Part shown: positions 1 to 8,013 of the stretch, piece by piece
Layout of the letters: each line of letters opens with the position of its first letter
Position numbering within the stretch: the first letter of the stretch is position 1
NCBI GenBank assembly: GCA_964510345.1
Contig: CAZEBB010000007.1
Location: 1-64,000, forward strand
Origin: JAAYQA01 sp964510345
Lineage (GTDB): Bacteria > Bacillota > Clostridia > Tissierellales > Peptoniphilaceae
Length of the DNA: 64,000 nt
Direction: 5' to 3'
Program-made: the position numbers and the translations under genes
The notes under the pieces: generated by a model
What the model was told of the DNA's origin: nothing
Database searches by the model: none
What the model saw: the letters and a program-made list of their open reading frames with translations, nothing else

Positions 1-296
1 CGTGGATGATCACGTCCTTCTGCGTCGTGCGCTTGCGTCAGACTGAACCCGATGCGGAAAGACCCTACCGCATACCCGGCGGATCTGTGACGGCATGGTT
101 CTCGGCCATCGTCATGACGATCCTCTTTATCCTTCTCTTTGTTCCGAATAATCCGGTCAATATGGGAAGAACCGCGATCATCCTATTCATCGTCTGGATG
201 GCGCTGGGATTGGTCATGTATCTCGTCAGTGCGAAAGAGAGAAATAAGGTACCTGAAGAAGAGAGAAAACGTCGTTTGTTCGCTAAAGTCGGGTAA
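1..296 (+). CDS. Amino-acid permease (APC family), C-terminal end only
   Basis: This is the 3' end of a gene that begins before the window, because the frame is open to base 3. The visible 97 residues contain the motif TEPDAERPYRIPGG, which is typical of the loop before the last two membrane segments of APC-superfamily amino-acid transporters. Two hydrophobic helices follow, then a charged cytoplasmic tail (KERNKVPEEERKRR) and a TAA stop. By family it would import or exchange amino acids across the cytoplasmic membrane; the substrate cannot be told from this fragment. A small membrane protein gene starts 32 bases downstream on the same strand and may be co-transcribed. Confidence 0.8.
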   Translation, partial: WMITSFCVVRLRQTEPDAERPYRIPGGSVTAWFSAIVMTILFILLFVPNNPVNMGRTAIILFIVWMALGLVMYLVSAKERNKVPEEERKRRLFAKVG

Positions 297-328
297 GAGA
301 TGCCACACATACCGGAACGGAGAATGCA

Positions 329-649
329 ATGAGTCAAGAAATGCTACTGGCGGAAGTGGGGCTCTACTGGGTCATCAGCATCGGATTGGTTCTGATCCTG
401 GACCTCTACGCCATCAAAAAATTGGGAGGCAAGACAAGTGCGGCCTACATGGTCATGCGCAGTCAAAAGATGATCGTGCTGATGATCGTCTCCGCATATA
501 CCATCGGGTTACTCCTCGTCAGCCGATTTGCCAATGTCGTAATCAGCAAGGAGCTCTTTACGTACTTGGGGATTCCGTACTTCGCCGTCTGGCTGTATAT
601 CTTGATTACGACCCTTCGCATTTTACGGTCCGCAAAGCATCAACACTAG
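329..649 (+). CDS. Small integral membrane protein, unknown function
   Basis: A 106-residue protein that I do not recognise. It shows three hydrophobic stretches (about residues 8-28, 47-66 and 76-97) separated by short basic loops, so it is probably a three-helix inner-membrane protein. A GGAG sequence lies six bases before the ATG. It follows the permease gene closely and ends just before an intrinsic terminator, so the two genes probably form the end of one transcript. It could be a permease accessory protein, but nothing in the sequence proves this. Confidence 0.6.
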   Translation: MSQEMLLAEVGLYWVISIGLVLILDLYAIKKLGGKTSAAYMVMRSQKMIVLMIVSAYTIGLLLVSRFANVVISKELFTYLGIPYFAVWLYILITTLRILRSAKHQH

Positions 650-658
650 GTAAAAAGA

Positions 659-694
659 ATCGGGATAGGCGAAATTCTTCTATCCCGATTTTTT
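659..694 (+). terminator. Intrinsic terminator after the small membrane protein
   Basis: Ten-base perfect stem ATCGGGATAG / CTATCCCGAT at 659-668 and 680-689, with an 11-base loop and followed by a run of T. It ends the permease transcript. Confidence 0.9.
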
Positions 695-713
695 ATTCAC
701 CCGCTTGTTATGC

Positions 714-719
714 TATAAT
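714..719 (+). promoter_or_regulatory. Putative -10 box of the XRE-cupin gene
   Basis: TATAAT lies 36 bases before the chosen start codon and just after the preceding terminator. The -35 region is AT-rich but has no good TTGACA match. Confidence 0.5.
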
Positions 720-755
720 CTAAACAGCAATTCATCGATTGGAAAGGAAAGAACC

Positions 756-1331
756 ATGCAGGACCAAACTCCGACCAATGTCGGAAAGCGAATTCGCGAG
801 ATCCGTAATGCGAAAGGAATCACCTTACAGGAAGTCGCAGCGGAAACCAGTTTGACCCCGAGTTTCATCAGCCAATTTGAACGCGGACTCACCCAGGCAT
901 CGATCGGGTCGATCAACAAGATCGCCAACGCGATCGGCGCCAATATGTCACTACTTTTCGTCGAGAATGATACCGTTTCCGACGACAACGACGATACCGT
1001 ACATATTGTCAAGAAGAAAGAAAGGCGCGTTGTCGAGTATCCGGGCCACTTGCGCGATCATCTGTTGAGCCACCCCAATCGCCCGCTCGAAGTATTTTAC
1101 GGGGAAATCAGCCCCCACGGCACGAGCGAGGGCGAGTATCAGTTTTTCGGAGACGAGGAATTTATCCTGATCATGGAAGGGCAGCTCGTCATCGAGATCA
1201 ACCACAAAGAATATGTCCTCAACGAAGGAGACACGATCGGCTTTAAAGCCAATAACCCGCACCATTGGAGAAACGACACCGATGCAGTCACCAAGATCCT
1301 ATGGGTCATCACCAATGTCGAAGTCGAATGA
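756..1331 (+). CDS. XRE-family regulator with C-terminal cupin domain
   Basis: A 191-residue transcription factor. The N-terminal helix-turn-helix spans about residues 8-65 (KRIREIRNAKGITLQEVA, then the TPSFISQFERG recognition region). A cupin sensor domain follows (about 115-185), with EGEYQFFGDEEF and the GDTIGFKANNPHHWRN strand and histidine pair. This is the architecture of PuuR-like regulators, which often control amine or amino-acid uptake genes. The permease gene lies just upstream, so it is a plausible target, but that is inference. The ATG at 756 was chosen because GGAAAGG precedes it; an upstream in-frame start at 705 would lie within the -10 region. Confidence 0.85.
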   Translation: MQDQTPTNVGKRIREIRNAKGITLQEVAAETSLTPSFISQFERGLTQASIGSINKIANAIGANMSLLFVENDTVSDDNDDTVHIVKKKERRVVEYPGHLRDHLLSHPNRPLEVFYGEISPHGTSEGEYQFFGDEEFILIMEGQLVIEINHKEYVLNEGDTIGFKANNPHHWRNDTDAVTKILWVITNVEVE

Positions 1332-1335
1332 CACA

Positions 1336-1379
1336 AAAAACCACAAAGGCAGCCGCTTTCTCCCGCCTTTGTGGTTTTT
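1336..1379. terminator. Bidirectional terminator between regulator and radA
   Basis: Fifteen-base perfect inverted repeat AAAAACCACAAAGGC / GCCTTTGTGGTTTTT at 1336-1350 and 1365-1379. A-run and T-run on both sides let it serve both converging genes; its last two bases touch the radA stop. Confidence 0.9.
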
Positions 1380-2736
1380 AGTTTCTCTCGATTCTTTGGA
1401 TCACCTCGCGCAAGTGCCGGATCTGCTTCACCTGCACCCCCGGGAACTCCAACGCCTCCGCATACGGCGCGACGATAATCTCGCGGTACCCGAGCCTTGC
1501 GAGTTCTTTGATGCGCTGTTTGGCGCGTGACACTTTCTTCAGTTCACCCGTCAACCCGACCTCGGCTAAGAACACCGTGTCGATCGGGATCGGAAGTTTT
1601 TTCGCCGACGAGGCGATGCTCATGAGGATCGCGAGGTCCGCGCTCTGCTCCGACAGTCGGATGCCGCCCGTCGTTTTCACGATGACGTTCTTGTCCGACA
1701 GCCCGATATTCGCCCGCTCCTCCAGGATCGATAGCAGCGTATTTAGGCGGTCGCGATAGATGTTTTCGCTGATGCGCATCGGATACGGCATAAAGCTCTT
1801 CGACACCAAGCTTTCCACTTCCACGATCAGCATGCGATTGCCTTCGCTCGTGACCGTGCGCGCCGCACCCACCACCGCTTTCTCCTCGCGCTGCGTGACA
1901 AAGTAAGCCGAGGGGTCCGTCACCTCGATCAACCCTTCCGCTTTCATTTCAAAAAGACCGATCTCTCCGGTGGCGCCAAAGCGGTTTTTCGTACTGCGAA
2001 GGATGCGCAGCTCTTCCTGCGGGTCGCCCTCCAAGAGCAGCACCGTGTCCACCATGTGCTCCAAAGTGCGCAGCCCCGCCATCTCGTCCGATTTCGTCAT
2101 GTGACCGACGAGGATCGCCGCTCGCTTCTTCTCCGGATTCTTGCAGAGGTCCACCACCTTTTCCGTACAGGCGACCGTCTGAATCGGTGAGCCCGCCCGC
2201 TGCGGGTGCTCCGACAAGCGAAAGGTCTGGATGCTGTCCACCACTAGGATGTCACACCCCGTGCGCACCGCCTGCTCATGTACCGCGTCCATCTCCGTCG
2301 TGGAGAGCAGCCAGATGCGATCGCTCACCTCCGGAAACAGGCGATCCGCTCGTGCGCGGATCTGCGAGGCGCTCTCTTCACCCGACGCATACAGCACCGT
2401 GAGTCCCGCCTTAGCGTACTCCTGCGCCATCTGCAAAAGAAGCGTCGACTTCCCCGCGCCCGGTCGTGCCGTGAGGATCGTTACACTGTCTCGCACCAGC
2501 CCTTCGCCCAGCACGCCGTCCCAACCGGCATACGAAGAGCGCAAGCGCTCGTTGTCATCAAGCGTCACCTCCCGAAGTCGCTTCGGAGCCACAGAATTTG
2601 ATGAACCGCCCTTCTTCGCGGTCGTCACCATCTCCTCCAAGCTCCCCCACGCGCCGCAGGCATCGCACTTGCCCGCCCACGTCAGGCTCTTCTCCCCGCA
2701 TTCTTTACATATGTACGTCGTCTTTTCCTTCGCCAT
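1378..2736 (-). CDS. radA: DNA repair protein RadA
   Basis: A 452-residue protein of normal family length. RadA is a RecA-like, DnaB-like ATPase that drives branch migration at recombination intermediates. Visible features in order: an N-terminal zinc finger with Cys10, Cys13, Cys24 and Cys27 (CKECG, CDACG); the Walker A loop RPGAGKST; a Walker B region ending VVDSIQT; the RadA signature KNRFG; and a C-terminal Lon-protease-like domain beginning near residue 285, ending in a basic tail. The Walker A loop has an unusual Ala-Arg-Pro where most homologues carry Gly-Asp/Glu-Pro. AGGAGG precedes the ATG by a normal distance. It is a single-gene unit with its own -10 box. Confidence 0.97.
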   Translation of the reverse strand: MAKEKTTYICKECGEKSLTWAGKCDACGAWGSLEEMVTTAKKGGSSNSVAPKRLREVTLDDNERLRSSYAGWDGVLGEGLVRDSVTILTARPGAGKSTLLLQMAQEYAKAGLTVLYASGEESASQIRARADRLFPEVSDRIWLLSTTEMDAVHEQAVRTGCDILVVDSIQTFRLSEHPQRAGSPIQTVACTEKVVDLCKNPEKKRAAILVGHMTKSDEMAGLRTLEHMVDTVLLLEGDPQEELRILRSTKNRFGATGEIGLFEMKAEGLIEVTDPSAYFVTQREEKAVVGAARTVTSEGNRMLIVEVESLVSKSFMPYPMRISENIYRDRLNTLLSILEERANIGLSDKNVIVKTTGGIRLSEQSADLAILMSIASSAKKLPIPIDTVFLAEVGLTGELKKVSRAKQRIKELARLGYREIIVAPYAEALEFPGVQVKQIRHLREVIQRIERN

Positions 2737-2768
2737 GCCGCCCTCCTCCTGCCGATCACTCTCCTATC

Positions 2769-2774
2769 ATTATA
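2769..2774 (-). promoter_or_regulatory. Putative -10 box of radA
   Basis: TATAAT on the minus strand, 33 bases before the radA start. The -35 match (TTTAGT at 17-base spacing) is weak. Confidence 0.45.
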
Positions 2775-2843
2775 ACAAGGCATCCCGTTGAACTAAAGTT
2801 TTGTCTCCTGTAACATTACCAATATCTCTTTGTTCAGAAAGGA

Positions 2844-3512
2844 TCAAACAGCTAACCGTCCATCCTTCAAATGGATCACTCTGTCTGCTCGATCGCGTAA
2901 GTCGGGGTCATGTGTGACGAGCACCAAGATCGTCTCCGCCTGATGCATGGACTCAATTAGCTCGATCACGCCTTCAGCATTTATTTCATCAAGATTTCCT
3001 GTGGGTTCATCGCATAGGATGAGCTTGGGATTGTACACTAAAGCTCTTGCGATGGCGGCTCTTTGCTGTTCTCCACCAGAAAGTTCAGAGGGATAATTCT
3101 TGGTCTTCTTCTCCAGCCCAACCTTCTCAAGCATTTCTGCCGCTATTCGGTTTCTTTCTTTCGTCCCAATCCCGCCGTAACCCAGAGGCATCGCGACATT
3201 TTCCAGTGTTGTAAAATCCGGAAGCAGATGAAATGCCTGAAAGATATAGCCGACTTCTCGATTTCTAAAGCGGGCCATTTCCGCAGGTTTTAGCTTCGCC
3301 ATATCTCTTTTTCCATACAAATAGCGCCCGCTACTCGGTTGATCCATACCACCCAGTATGTTTAACAATGTCGTTTTTCCAGAGCCGGACTTTCCGAACA
3401 TGCAGACGTATTCTCCGCTTTTAATTTGCAGATCTACATGTTCCAGCGCTTTCGTTTCAACATTTTTACCTTTGTAGATTTTTGATATCCCTTGCAGTTG
3501 TATCATCCTCAT
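2844..3512 (-). CDS. ABC transporter ATP-binding protein (MacB/LolD type)
   Basis: A 222-residue ATPase subunit. Walker A is GKSGSGKTT (near residue 40), the signature is LSGGEQQRAAIARAL, Walker B is LILCDEPTGNLD, and the H-loop is LVTHD. The sequence class is that of ATPases that work with FtsX-like permeases (LolD, MacB, Bce and lactococcin-972 exporters). Its ATG overlaps the TAA of the preceding permease by one base, which implies translational coupling. It is the last gene of a permease-permease-ATPase set. The likely role is export, extraction or protection against a membrane-acting peptide or lipoprotein; the substrate is unknown. Confidence 0.9.
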   Translation of the reverse strand: MRMIQLQGISKIYKGKNVETKALEHVDLQIKSGEYVCMFGKSGSGKTTLLNILGGMDQPSSGRYLYGKRDMAKLKPAEMARFRNREVGYIFQAFHLLPDFTTLENVAMPLGYGGIGTKERNRIAAEMLEKVGLEKKTKNYPSELSGGEQQRAAIARALVYNPKLILCDEPTGNLDEINAEGVIELIESMHQAETILVLVTHDPDLRDRADRVIHLKDGRLAV

Positions 3513-4720
3513 TACCTTTCTTGTGAAACGATTGTTGCAGGCTCTAATTTGAAAAGAGGAGCGGCTAATACAAGTGCGACAATACTGATTATTGCCAAGC
3601 CTCCCAACATACCCAGCAGAACCGTTTGTGGGTGAAACATGGCATCATAGAGGTGGGTATCCCCCATGTGATTCCCTCGCAAGGCGATAAGAAGCGCCAA
3701 ACCCACTCCTGTTCCGATCACTATACTTATCTCCAACAAAAGCTCAATCCATTGAGCCGTCTTTGTGGAACCCATCATAAAACTCACAGCGATATCTTTT
3801 TTCCTTCGCCGAAGGAATGTGAGCATAATCCCGATGGTGGCAAGCGAAGTGATGACGACAACCATTCGGGCATGTACTTCATACTGTCTTGTCTGTTGCC
3901 GCACGACAGAAATCTCTTCTTGGACAGACCCCATCACACTCATCGGATAAACAGAAGTGCCTTCCGGCAGTCGTCGATTAAACTCCTCGGTAATTTCACG
4001 AAGTAACCCGTAGGCATCCGGTGAAGGCAGATCAATCTGTATGGATTCCGACATGAGGAATCCTTCACCGGTTTTATCGGAAAGGGCTTGCAATAATTCT
4101 AATGCTTCCCCGGGTACAACCAGTGTCTCTTTCAATGGATACCGTTCCGGAAAATGCCCTTCTATTTGTTTGTTCAATCCGAAGTCAATTAACTCGTCGC
4201 GGAATGCAACTCGCTCCAGCGGGAAAGAATGGTCGTCAATCCCAAACTCCGTTTCAGAGATTTGCAGTCCCGGAATCCGGTTTATTTTTGATCGAATTTC
4301 TTTCTCAGAGCTTTCATCTATGTACACACTCGGCGCAACCTCTCCAATCCACTTCTCCATTGCTTTATCGGACAGCACCAGAATTTCCAGTGATTGTACG
4401 CCATTCTCGTCGAATAATGTGTATGCATACAAGCCCTTATAATACATTGGGATTTCGTCTTGGTACTTTTCTTCGATCTGTCGAAACCTTTCAAAAGTTT
4501 TTTGCGACGAATCTACGATGGCCGATGTCATGCCGATCGATAACAATAGGTATTCATCCTCGCGAAAACGCTCACTCCATTTCTTACTCTGTTCTCTTCC
4601 GGTCAGCTCTGCATTGTGTGAAATCATCATATACGAAAATCCCCAGGCGAGTTGCAGGATAATCATCAGGTAGAATAACAAATTGGTTCTAATGTAGCGA
4701 AAGACTTTAAAAAGAATCAT
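3512..4720 (-). CDS. FtsX-like ABC permease, subunit 2
   Basis: A 402-residue membrane protein. One N-terminal helix (about 11-31) is followed by a large extracytoplasmic domain of about 260 residues and then three C-terminal helices (about 285-305, 325-350, 367-390). This is the four-helix MacB/FtsX topology. The last loop before the stop (LAAPLFKLEPATIVSQE) resembles the family C-terminus. It lies four bases after the sister permease gene and overlaps the ATPase gene, so the three are one transport unit. The two permeases differ in sequence and probably form a heterodimer. Confidence 0.8.
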   Translation of the reverse strand: MILFKVFRYIRTNLLFYLMIILQLAWGFSYMMISHNAELTGREQSKKWSERFREDEYLLLSIGMTSAIVDSSQKTFERFRQIEEKYQDEIPMYYKGLYAYTLFDENGVQSLEILVLSDKAMEKWIGEVAPSVYIDESSEKEIRSKINRIPGLQISETEFGIDDHSFPLERVAFRDELIDFGLNKQIEGHFPERYPLKETLVVPGEALELLQALSDKTGEGFLMSESIQIDLPSPDAYGLLREITEEFNRRLPEGTSVYPMSVMGSVQEEISVVRQQTRQYEVHARMVVVITSLATIGIMLTFLRRRKKDIAVSFMMGSTKTAQWIELLLEISIVIGTGVGLALLIALRGNHMGDTHLYDAMFHPQTVLLGMLGGLAIISIVALVLAAPLFKLEPATIVSQER

Positions 4721-4724
4721 ATTC

Positions 4725-5819
4725 TCACCGGACGCTTTCTATCACTGGCTTTCGAAACGAAACCAAGGTTACGATCATCCCATAGAGTATACTGATCCCT
4801 GCCTGAACCATTAGGTACAAAAGGAATACACGAAAATCGACCGGCGCCTCCGGCATAAAACGGCTCCATTTGAGATAAACGGGAAGCAGAAGACGAAGAA
4901 TGGGCGCACTGATCAGTCCAAGCAGGAAAAAACCTATCGCATTTTCCAGAAAGATGGAACATGGGGAGGCCCCCAGGCACATGCGGACTCCAATTTTCTT
5001 TTTCTCCGCATCAAATCGCGCGAAAGACAGTACGGCAATACTCAAACAGGCTGCCAGCACAATCCAAGCGGAAAGCCTCAGCATTGTGAAAGTCCCCCCT
5101 CTCATTGAAACTTGATTCATTTGAAAAAGCTCTTCAGACGTTCGGATTTGCAGTTCTCTCGTATCGACACTCTTTTCAACCAAATCCTCCATCACGTCAG
5201 GCAGAAGCTCATCTTTTACAAAAATCAGGACTGTTTTCTGATAACCCGGCGCATACAAGTCTAAAGAACTCGTATTGTGAACCCATATAGGCATCCAAAA
5301 ATCGTAGGAAGAAATTCGACCGCGCACGATACAGGAGATTTGTCCCAGCTGAATCTCATCACCGACGGAAATTGAGAAAGCCGAATTATTATGGAGAGTG
5401 GATACATAGCAAGATTTGTCATCTGGCGAAGCTGAGAGCTCCCCTTCTGTGACGATTACATCGTGGGATTCCAAATAAGACGAATCGAAGACCATGACCG
5501 GCAACCGAGCATACCGTCCATTTTTGAAAGCATCTACACTTTGAACGGTCGATACAGCTATACCTTCACGATTTCTGAAGCCGTTGGCGATCTCAATAAC
5601 TTCATCCTCTCCAGTCATTCGGATCTCCGAAAAACCGTTTCGAAGCCTTCCGCTTTCTACACTTGTCTGCACTGCAAAAAACTGATTCGCATCGGCGTAG
5701 GGAACCATAAACCCGAAGATAAGAATCAGAAGAATTAGGCTGTTGCGTAAGAAATATTTGCGAAAACTGATGAGGGAGAGAGTGAGTGCATACATTTTTA
5801 ATACCCGATCGTTACCCAT
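4725..5819 (-). CDS. FtsX-like ABC permease, subunit 1
   Basis: A 364-residue protein with the same layout as its neighbour: one N-terminal helix (about 20-42), an extracytoplasmic domain of about 190 residues, then three helices near 245-265, 285-310 and 325-350. No convincing ribosome binding site precedes the ATG at 5819; an internal ATG at codon 9 (5795) is an alternative start. The 169 bases upstream contain a palindrome and a hairpin, so the transporter may have its own promoter or be reached by read-through from the lipoprotein gene. Confidence 0.75.
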   Translation of the reverse strand: MGNDRVLKMYALTLSLISFRKYFLRNSLILLILIFGFMVPYADANQFFAVQTSVESGRLRNGFSEIRMTGEDEVIEIANGFRNREGIAVSTVQSVDAFKNGRYARLPVMVFDSSYLESHDVIVTEGELSASPDDKSCYVSTLHNNSAFSISVGDEIQLGQISCIVRGRISSYDFWMPIWVHNTSSLDLYAPGYQKTVLIFVKDELLPDVMEDLVEKSVDTRELQIRTSEELFQMNQVSMRGGTFTMLRLSAWIVLAACLSIAVLSFARFDAEKKKIGVRMCLGASPCSIFLENAIGFFLLGLISAPILRLLLPVYLKWSRFMPEAPVDFRVFLLYLMVQAGISILYGMIVTLVSFRKPVIESVR

Positions 5820-5890
5820 TCATGGAGTGCTAAAGAAATAAGGCGGCGTTAAGTCTAACGGTTGTACAAAATCCATCACGAGATCAATTT

Positions 5891-5917
5891 CTTTGTGCAC
5901 AAAGAGTAAGCACAAAG
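5891..5917. promoter_or_regulatory. Palindromic operator candidate before the ABC genes
   Basis: A perfect 14-base palindrome CTTTGTGCACAAAG (5891-5904) is followed by a second copy of the half site GCACAAAG at 5910-5917. It lies 72 bases upstream of the first permease start. The symmetry suits a dimeric regulator, but no regulator is identified. Confidence 0.35.
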
Positions 5918-5951
5918 GTATTGTCTGTATCCATGCTTCCATAGGTTATGA

Positions 5952-5978
5952 AGCACCCCTAAAATCTCAAGGGGTGCT
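5952..5978 (-). terminator. Hairpin after the lipoprotein gene
   Basis: Nine-base perfect stem AGCACCCCT / AGGGGTGCT with a nine-base loop, 11 bases after the lipoprotein stop. There is no T-run on the minus strand, so it may be a weak terminator or a processing/stability hairpin that allows some read-through into the ABC genes. Confidence 0.5.
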
Positions 5979-5988
5979 GTCATTCATT

Positions 5989-6978
5989 CTATTGAGCTGT
6001 CGTCTTTTCTATCTTAACCATTTGGTTTAAGTGATCAAAAACGATGAAAAAAGTACCTTCTGTCGTTCGAATCAAATGTCCAAAAAGAGGGCTCAACTTC
6101 TCGTACTCACTCCAGTTTCCAAGGGTCTCTACATAATTTCCCACACTGTCAAATCGATCTAACGTGAAGTTCGCACCTGATGTAACGAAAAATTCACCGT
6201 TTGATACCTGGAAGTCACTGGGTGCGTACTTCGGTAGAAATGCGTAAACCTCGTTAAGGATTCCATCACGTAATTCATACATTGCGTTGGTTCCTGAGAC
6301 TCCCGCGATTGTTTGTTCCTTATTCCCTTCTGTCGTTTCGATATCTGTTGGCTCATAAAAATTTGTTGCATACAGAGTATCCCCGTCAGAAGAAAGCGCT
6401 CCGACCCATGGTGACTGAACGAGGAACACCTCGCCGCTACCTCCCAATTCTACCATTCCCAGTGCCGATATCGTTGAGCGTATCGAGAGATATACCGTAT
6501 TTCCTATCCGTTCAATATCCGAACAGATGACCGGAATATCTGTATAATCCTCATTGCGTAATTCTAATACCGTCTCTTGAATCAAGGAGCCGGTGTTTGA
6601 ATATTCGATCAAGGCGCCTCTCTTGTTGTCGAATAAAAGAATTGTCTCATCCACTAGTATCGGACCGGGTTCCTGAACAATTGATCCTTCCAGTGTGATT
6701 TTGGCTTTATACTCACCATCCGCTCGCAAAACGTATATCGTATTTGCATTCGCTTGGTCCATCAGATACATCTCTTCATCGAAAGAGGCAACAAATCCCG
6801 GTTTTTCCACAGTTGTGACCGGCATAAAACGAGTCGTCGAATACCCTTCATTCATGATCATTTGAAAGTTTTCTATCGTTTGTTCCGTTTCGCTCACATC
6901 ACTCGTCTGACTGGCTGTACAACCCCCAAGGATAACACCGATAAGGAGTACCGCGAGTATCTTACGTACAATCAGCAT
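5989..6978 (-). CDS. Lipoprotein, probable beta-propeller, unknown function
   Basis: A 329-residue lipoprotein. Residues 1-20 form a lipoprotein signal with lipobox ILGGC (Cys20). The rest is rich in short beta-strand units with repeated features such as IYVLRADGEY, LIEYSNTGSL and LDRFDSVGNYV, which suggests a six-bladed or NHL-like propeller on the outer face of the membrane. I do not recognise a specific family. It begins 12 bases after the stop of the cysteine-rich peptide gene, so the two are tightly coupled. The ribosome binding site is weak (GAGAG). It may capture, process or give immunity to the neighbouring secreted peptide; this is inference. Confidence 0.7.
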   Translation of the reverse strand: MLIVRKILAVLLIGVILGGCTASQTSDVSETEQTIENFQMIMNEGYSTTRFMPVTTVEKPGFVASFDEEMYLMDQANANTIYVLRADGEYKAKITLEGSIVQEPGPILVDETILLFDNKRGALIEYSNTGSLIQETVLELRNEDYTDIPVICSDIERIGNTVYLSIRSTISALGMVELGGSGEVFLVQSPWVGALSSDGDTLYATNFYEPTDIETTEGNKEQTIAGVSGTNAMYELRDGILNEVYAFLPKYAPSDFQVSNGEFFVTSGANFTLDRFDSVGNYVETLGNWSEYEKLSPLFGHLIRTTEGTFFIVFDHLNQMVKIEKTTAQ

Positions 6979-6990
6979 GTTTGGCTCTCA

Positions 6991-7263
6991 TTACAGCCAG
7001 CAACATCCAGACATCCAGTTTATCACATTCTTATACTCGTAATAGACTGAACCATCTATTCTTGTGCATTTTCGAGCATAGTATACACGCTGGGAGTTCT
7101 TACCATCTATTGGATTTAGATGACTTCCACATTCATAAGATCTACAAATGGGGGAGTCGGCAGACAATACGTACCAACTTCCGCAACCCCAGGCAAGTGC
7201 AATATTCGGGATGCTGACTAATATAGTCAGTATGATAAGTAGTGAGGAAATTCTCTTTTTCAT
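6991..7263 (-). CDS. Secreted small cysteine-rich peptide, unknown
   Basis: A 90-residue precursor. Residues 1-24 are a clear signal peptide (MKKRISS, a leucine/isoleucine core, then NIALA), with predicted cleavage after Ala24. The mature part of about 66 residues has six cysteines (27, 40, 45, 66, 87, 88), enough for three disulfides, and many aromatic residues. AAAGGAG lies at good distance from the ATG. It resembles no bacteriocin I know, although its place before a lipoprotein and an FtsX-type ABC exporter recalls lactococcin-972-type loci. It could be a secreted antimicrobial, a signal or a structural peptide. Confidence 0.7.
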   Translation of the reverse strand: MKKRISSLLIILTILVSIPNIALAWGCGSWYVLSADSPICRSYECGSHLNPIDGKNSQRVYYARKCTRIDGSVYYEYKNVINWMSGCCWL

Positions 7264-7315
7264 GTTTTTCTCCTTTCATAGGGTTCTTTTCTGATGTAAA
7301 CAATTGAACTCATGA

Positions 7316-7357
7316 TCAATTGCCTACTCCCATAATTTGCGTAGTCAAATTATCCAT
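7316..7357 (-). CDS. Possible 13-codon leader peptide
   Basis: The reading frame MDNLTTQIMGVGN has an excellent GGAGGTG ribosome binding site nine bases before its ATG. It sits in the 314-base gap before the cysteine-rich peptide gene. It may be a leader peptide or chance; the strong ribosome site is the only evidence. I see no other gene in 7264-7577. Confidence 0.2.
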   Translation of the reverse strand: MDNLTTQIMGVGN

Positions 7358-7534
7358 TGGTGATACACCTCCATGTAATCGACGTTACCTAGTTATAGCC
7401 TGATTAGGTTATCGAAATAGATCTTTAAAAATAGAATACAACTAATTCATTTGTGTCCTGAATTCAATCACTGTTTAGTGTTATGAATCAAGCGCAACCT
7501 GTCTCTATTTAGCGTTTTATGTTGGATTCTTACA

Positions 7535-7561
7535 ATCTTTCTATACTATTGAAATATGACC
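7535..7561 (-). promoter_or_regulatory. Degenerate ECF-type promoter candidate
   Basis: GGTCATATTT, then AGAT at the same spacing as in the two better ECF promoters of this locus. The -35 matches nine of ten bases of the copy at 8717-8743, but the -10 core is AGAT rather than CGAT. It lies 17 bases after the stop of the 136-aa protein gene and would drive the cysteine-rich peptide with a leader of about 265 bases. Confidence 0.3.
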
Positions 7562-7577
7562 CTCTAAGCTCAATATT

Positions 7578-7988
7578 CTAGTAAATTTTGATTGTGGAAT
7601 ACTTTGTAATAGTTTCACCTGAGCAAGAAGCTATTGTCCTTACACGATAGCTTCCTGAACTTGACAACGAATATTCTTTATTAATACTGACATATCCATA
7701 ACCTGATGAAGAGTAAGTTCTTACATTAACCCAATTCCCCGAGCTATACCTTTGCAATGTTGATGTAATTGTTACATACTTTTTATTGTAACTAGACGCC
7801 TCTCCGAGTATCTTTGCAACTGACCCACTTATATACAGATTTGAGTCAATAAAAGAAATGTTCGCATATGCTGGTGTCACGATATTTACTTCGTTGGTAT
7901 AACTCGCTTGTGCGGCATGGGTTGGCATCAAAGCAAACACAGTTAAACACAAAACCATCCACCTAAGGGCTGTTCTCTTAAATCTCAT
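7578..7988 (-). CDS. Secreted small beta-rich protein (resembles DUF6147)
   Basis: A 136-residue precursor with a signal peptide at residues 1-28 (MRFKRTALRW, hydrophobic core, HAAQA). The mature part is rich in Ser, Tyr and Thr and reads as alternating beta strands; the segments YVTITSTLQR, GNWVNVRTY and the C-terminal GETITKYSTIKIY recall DUF6147-type secreted proteins of Firmicutes. The family match is from memory and not certain. It starts 25 bases after the anti-sigma stop, so it belongs to the sigma-factor transcript and is a likely output of the sensing circuit. Confidence 0.65.
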   Translation of the reverse strand: MRFKRTALRWMVLCLTVFALMPTHAAQASYTNEVNIVTPAYANISFIDSNLYISGSVAKILGEASSYNKKYVTITSTLQRYSSGNWVNVRTYSSSGYGYVSINKEYSLSSSGSYRVRTIASCSGETITKYSTIKIY

Positions 7989-8013
7989 ATTCTCTACTCC
8001 TTCTCTTTCTACT

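Noticed and set aside
7264..7577. Lactococcin-972-type peptide gene near the ABC genes
   Set aside because: Gene context is similar, but the only nearby peptide (6991-7263) has six cysteines and no resemblance to the cysteine-free lactococcin 972.
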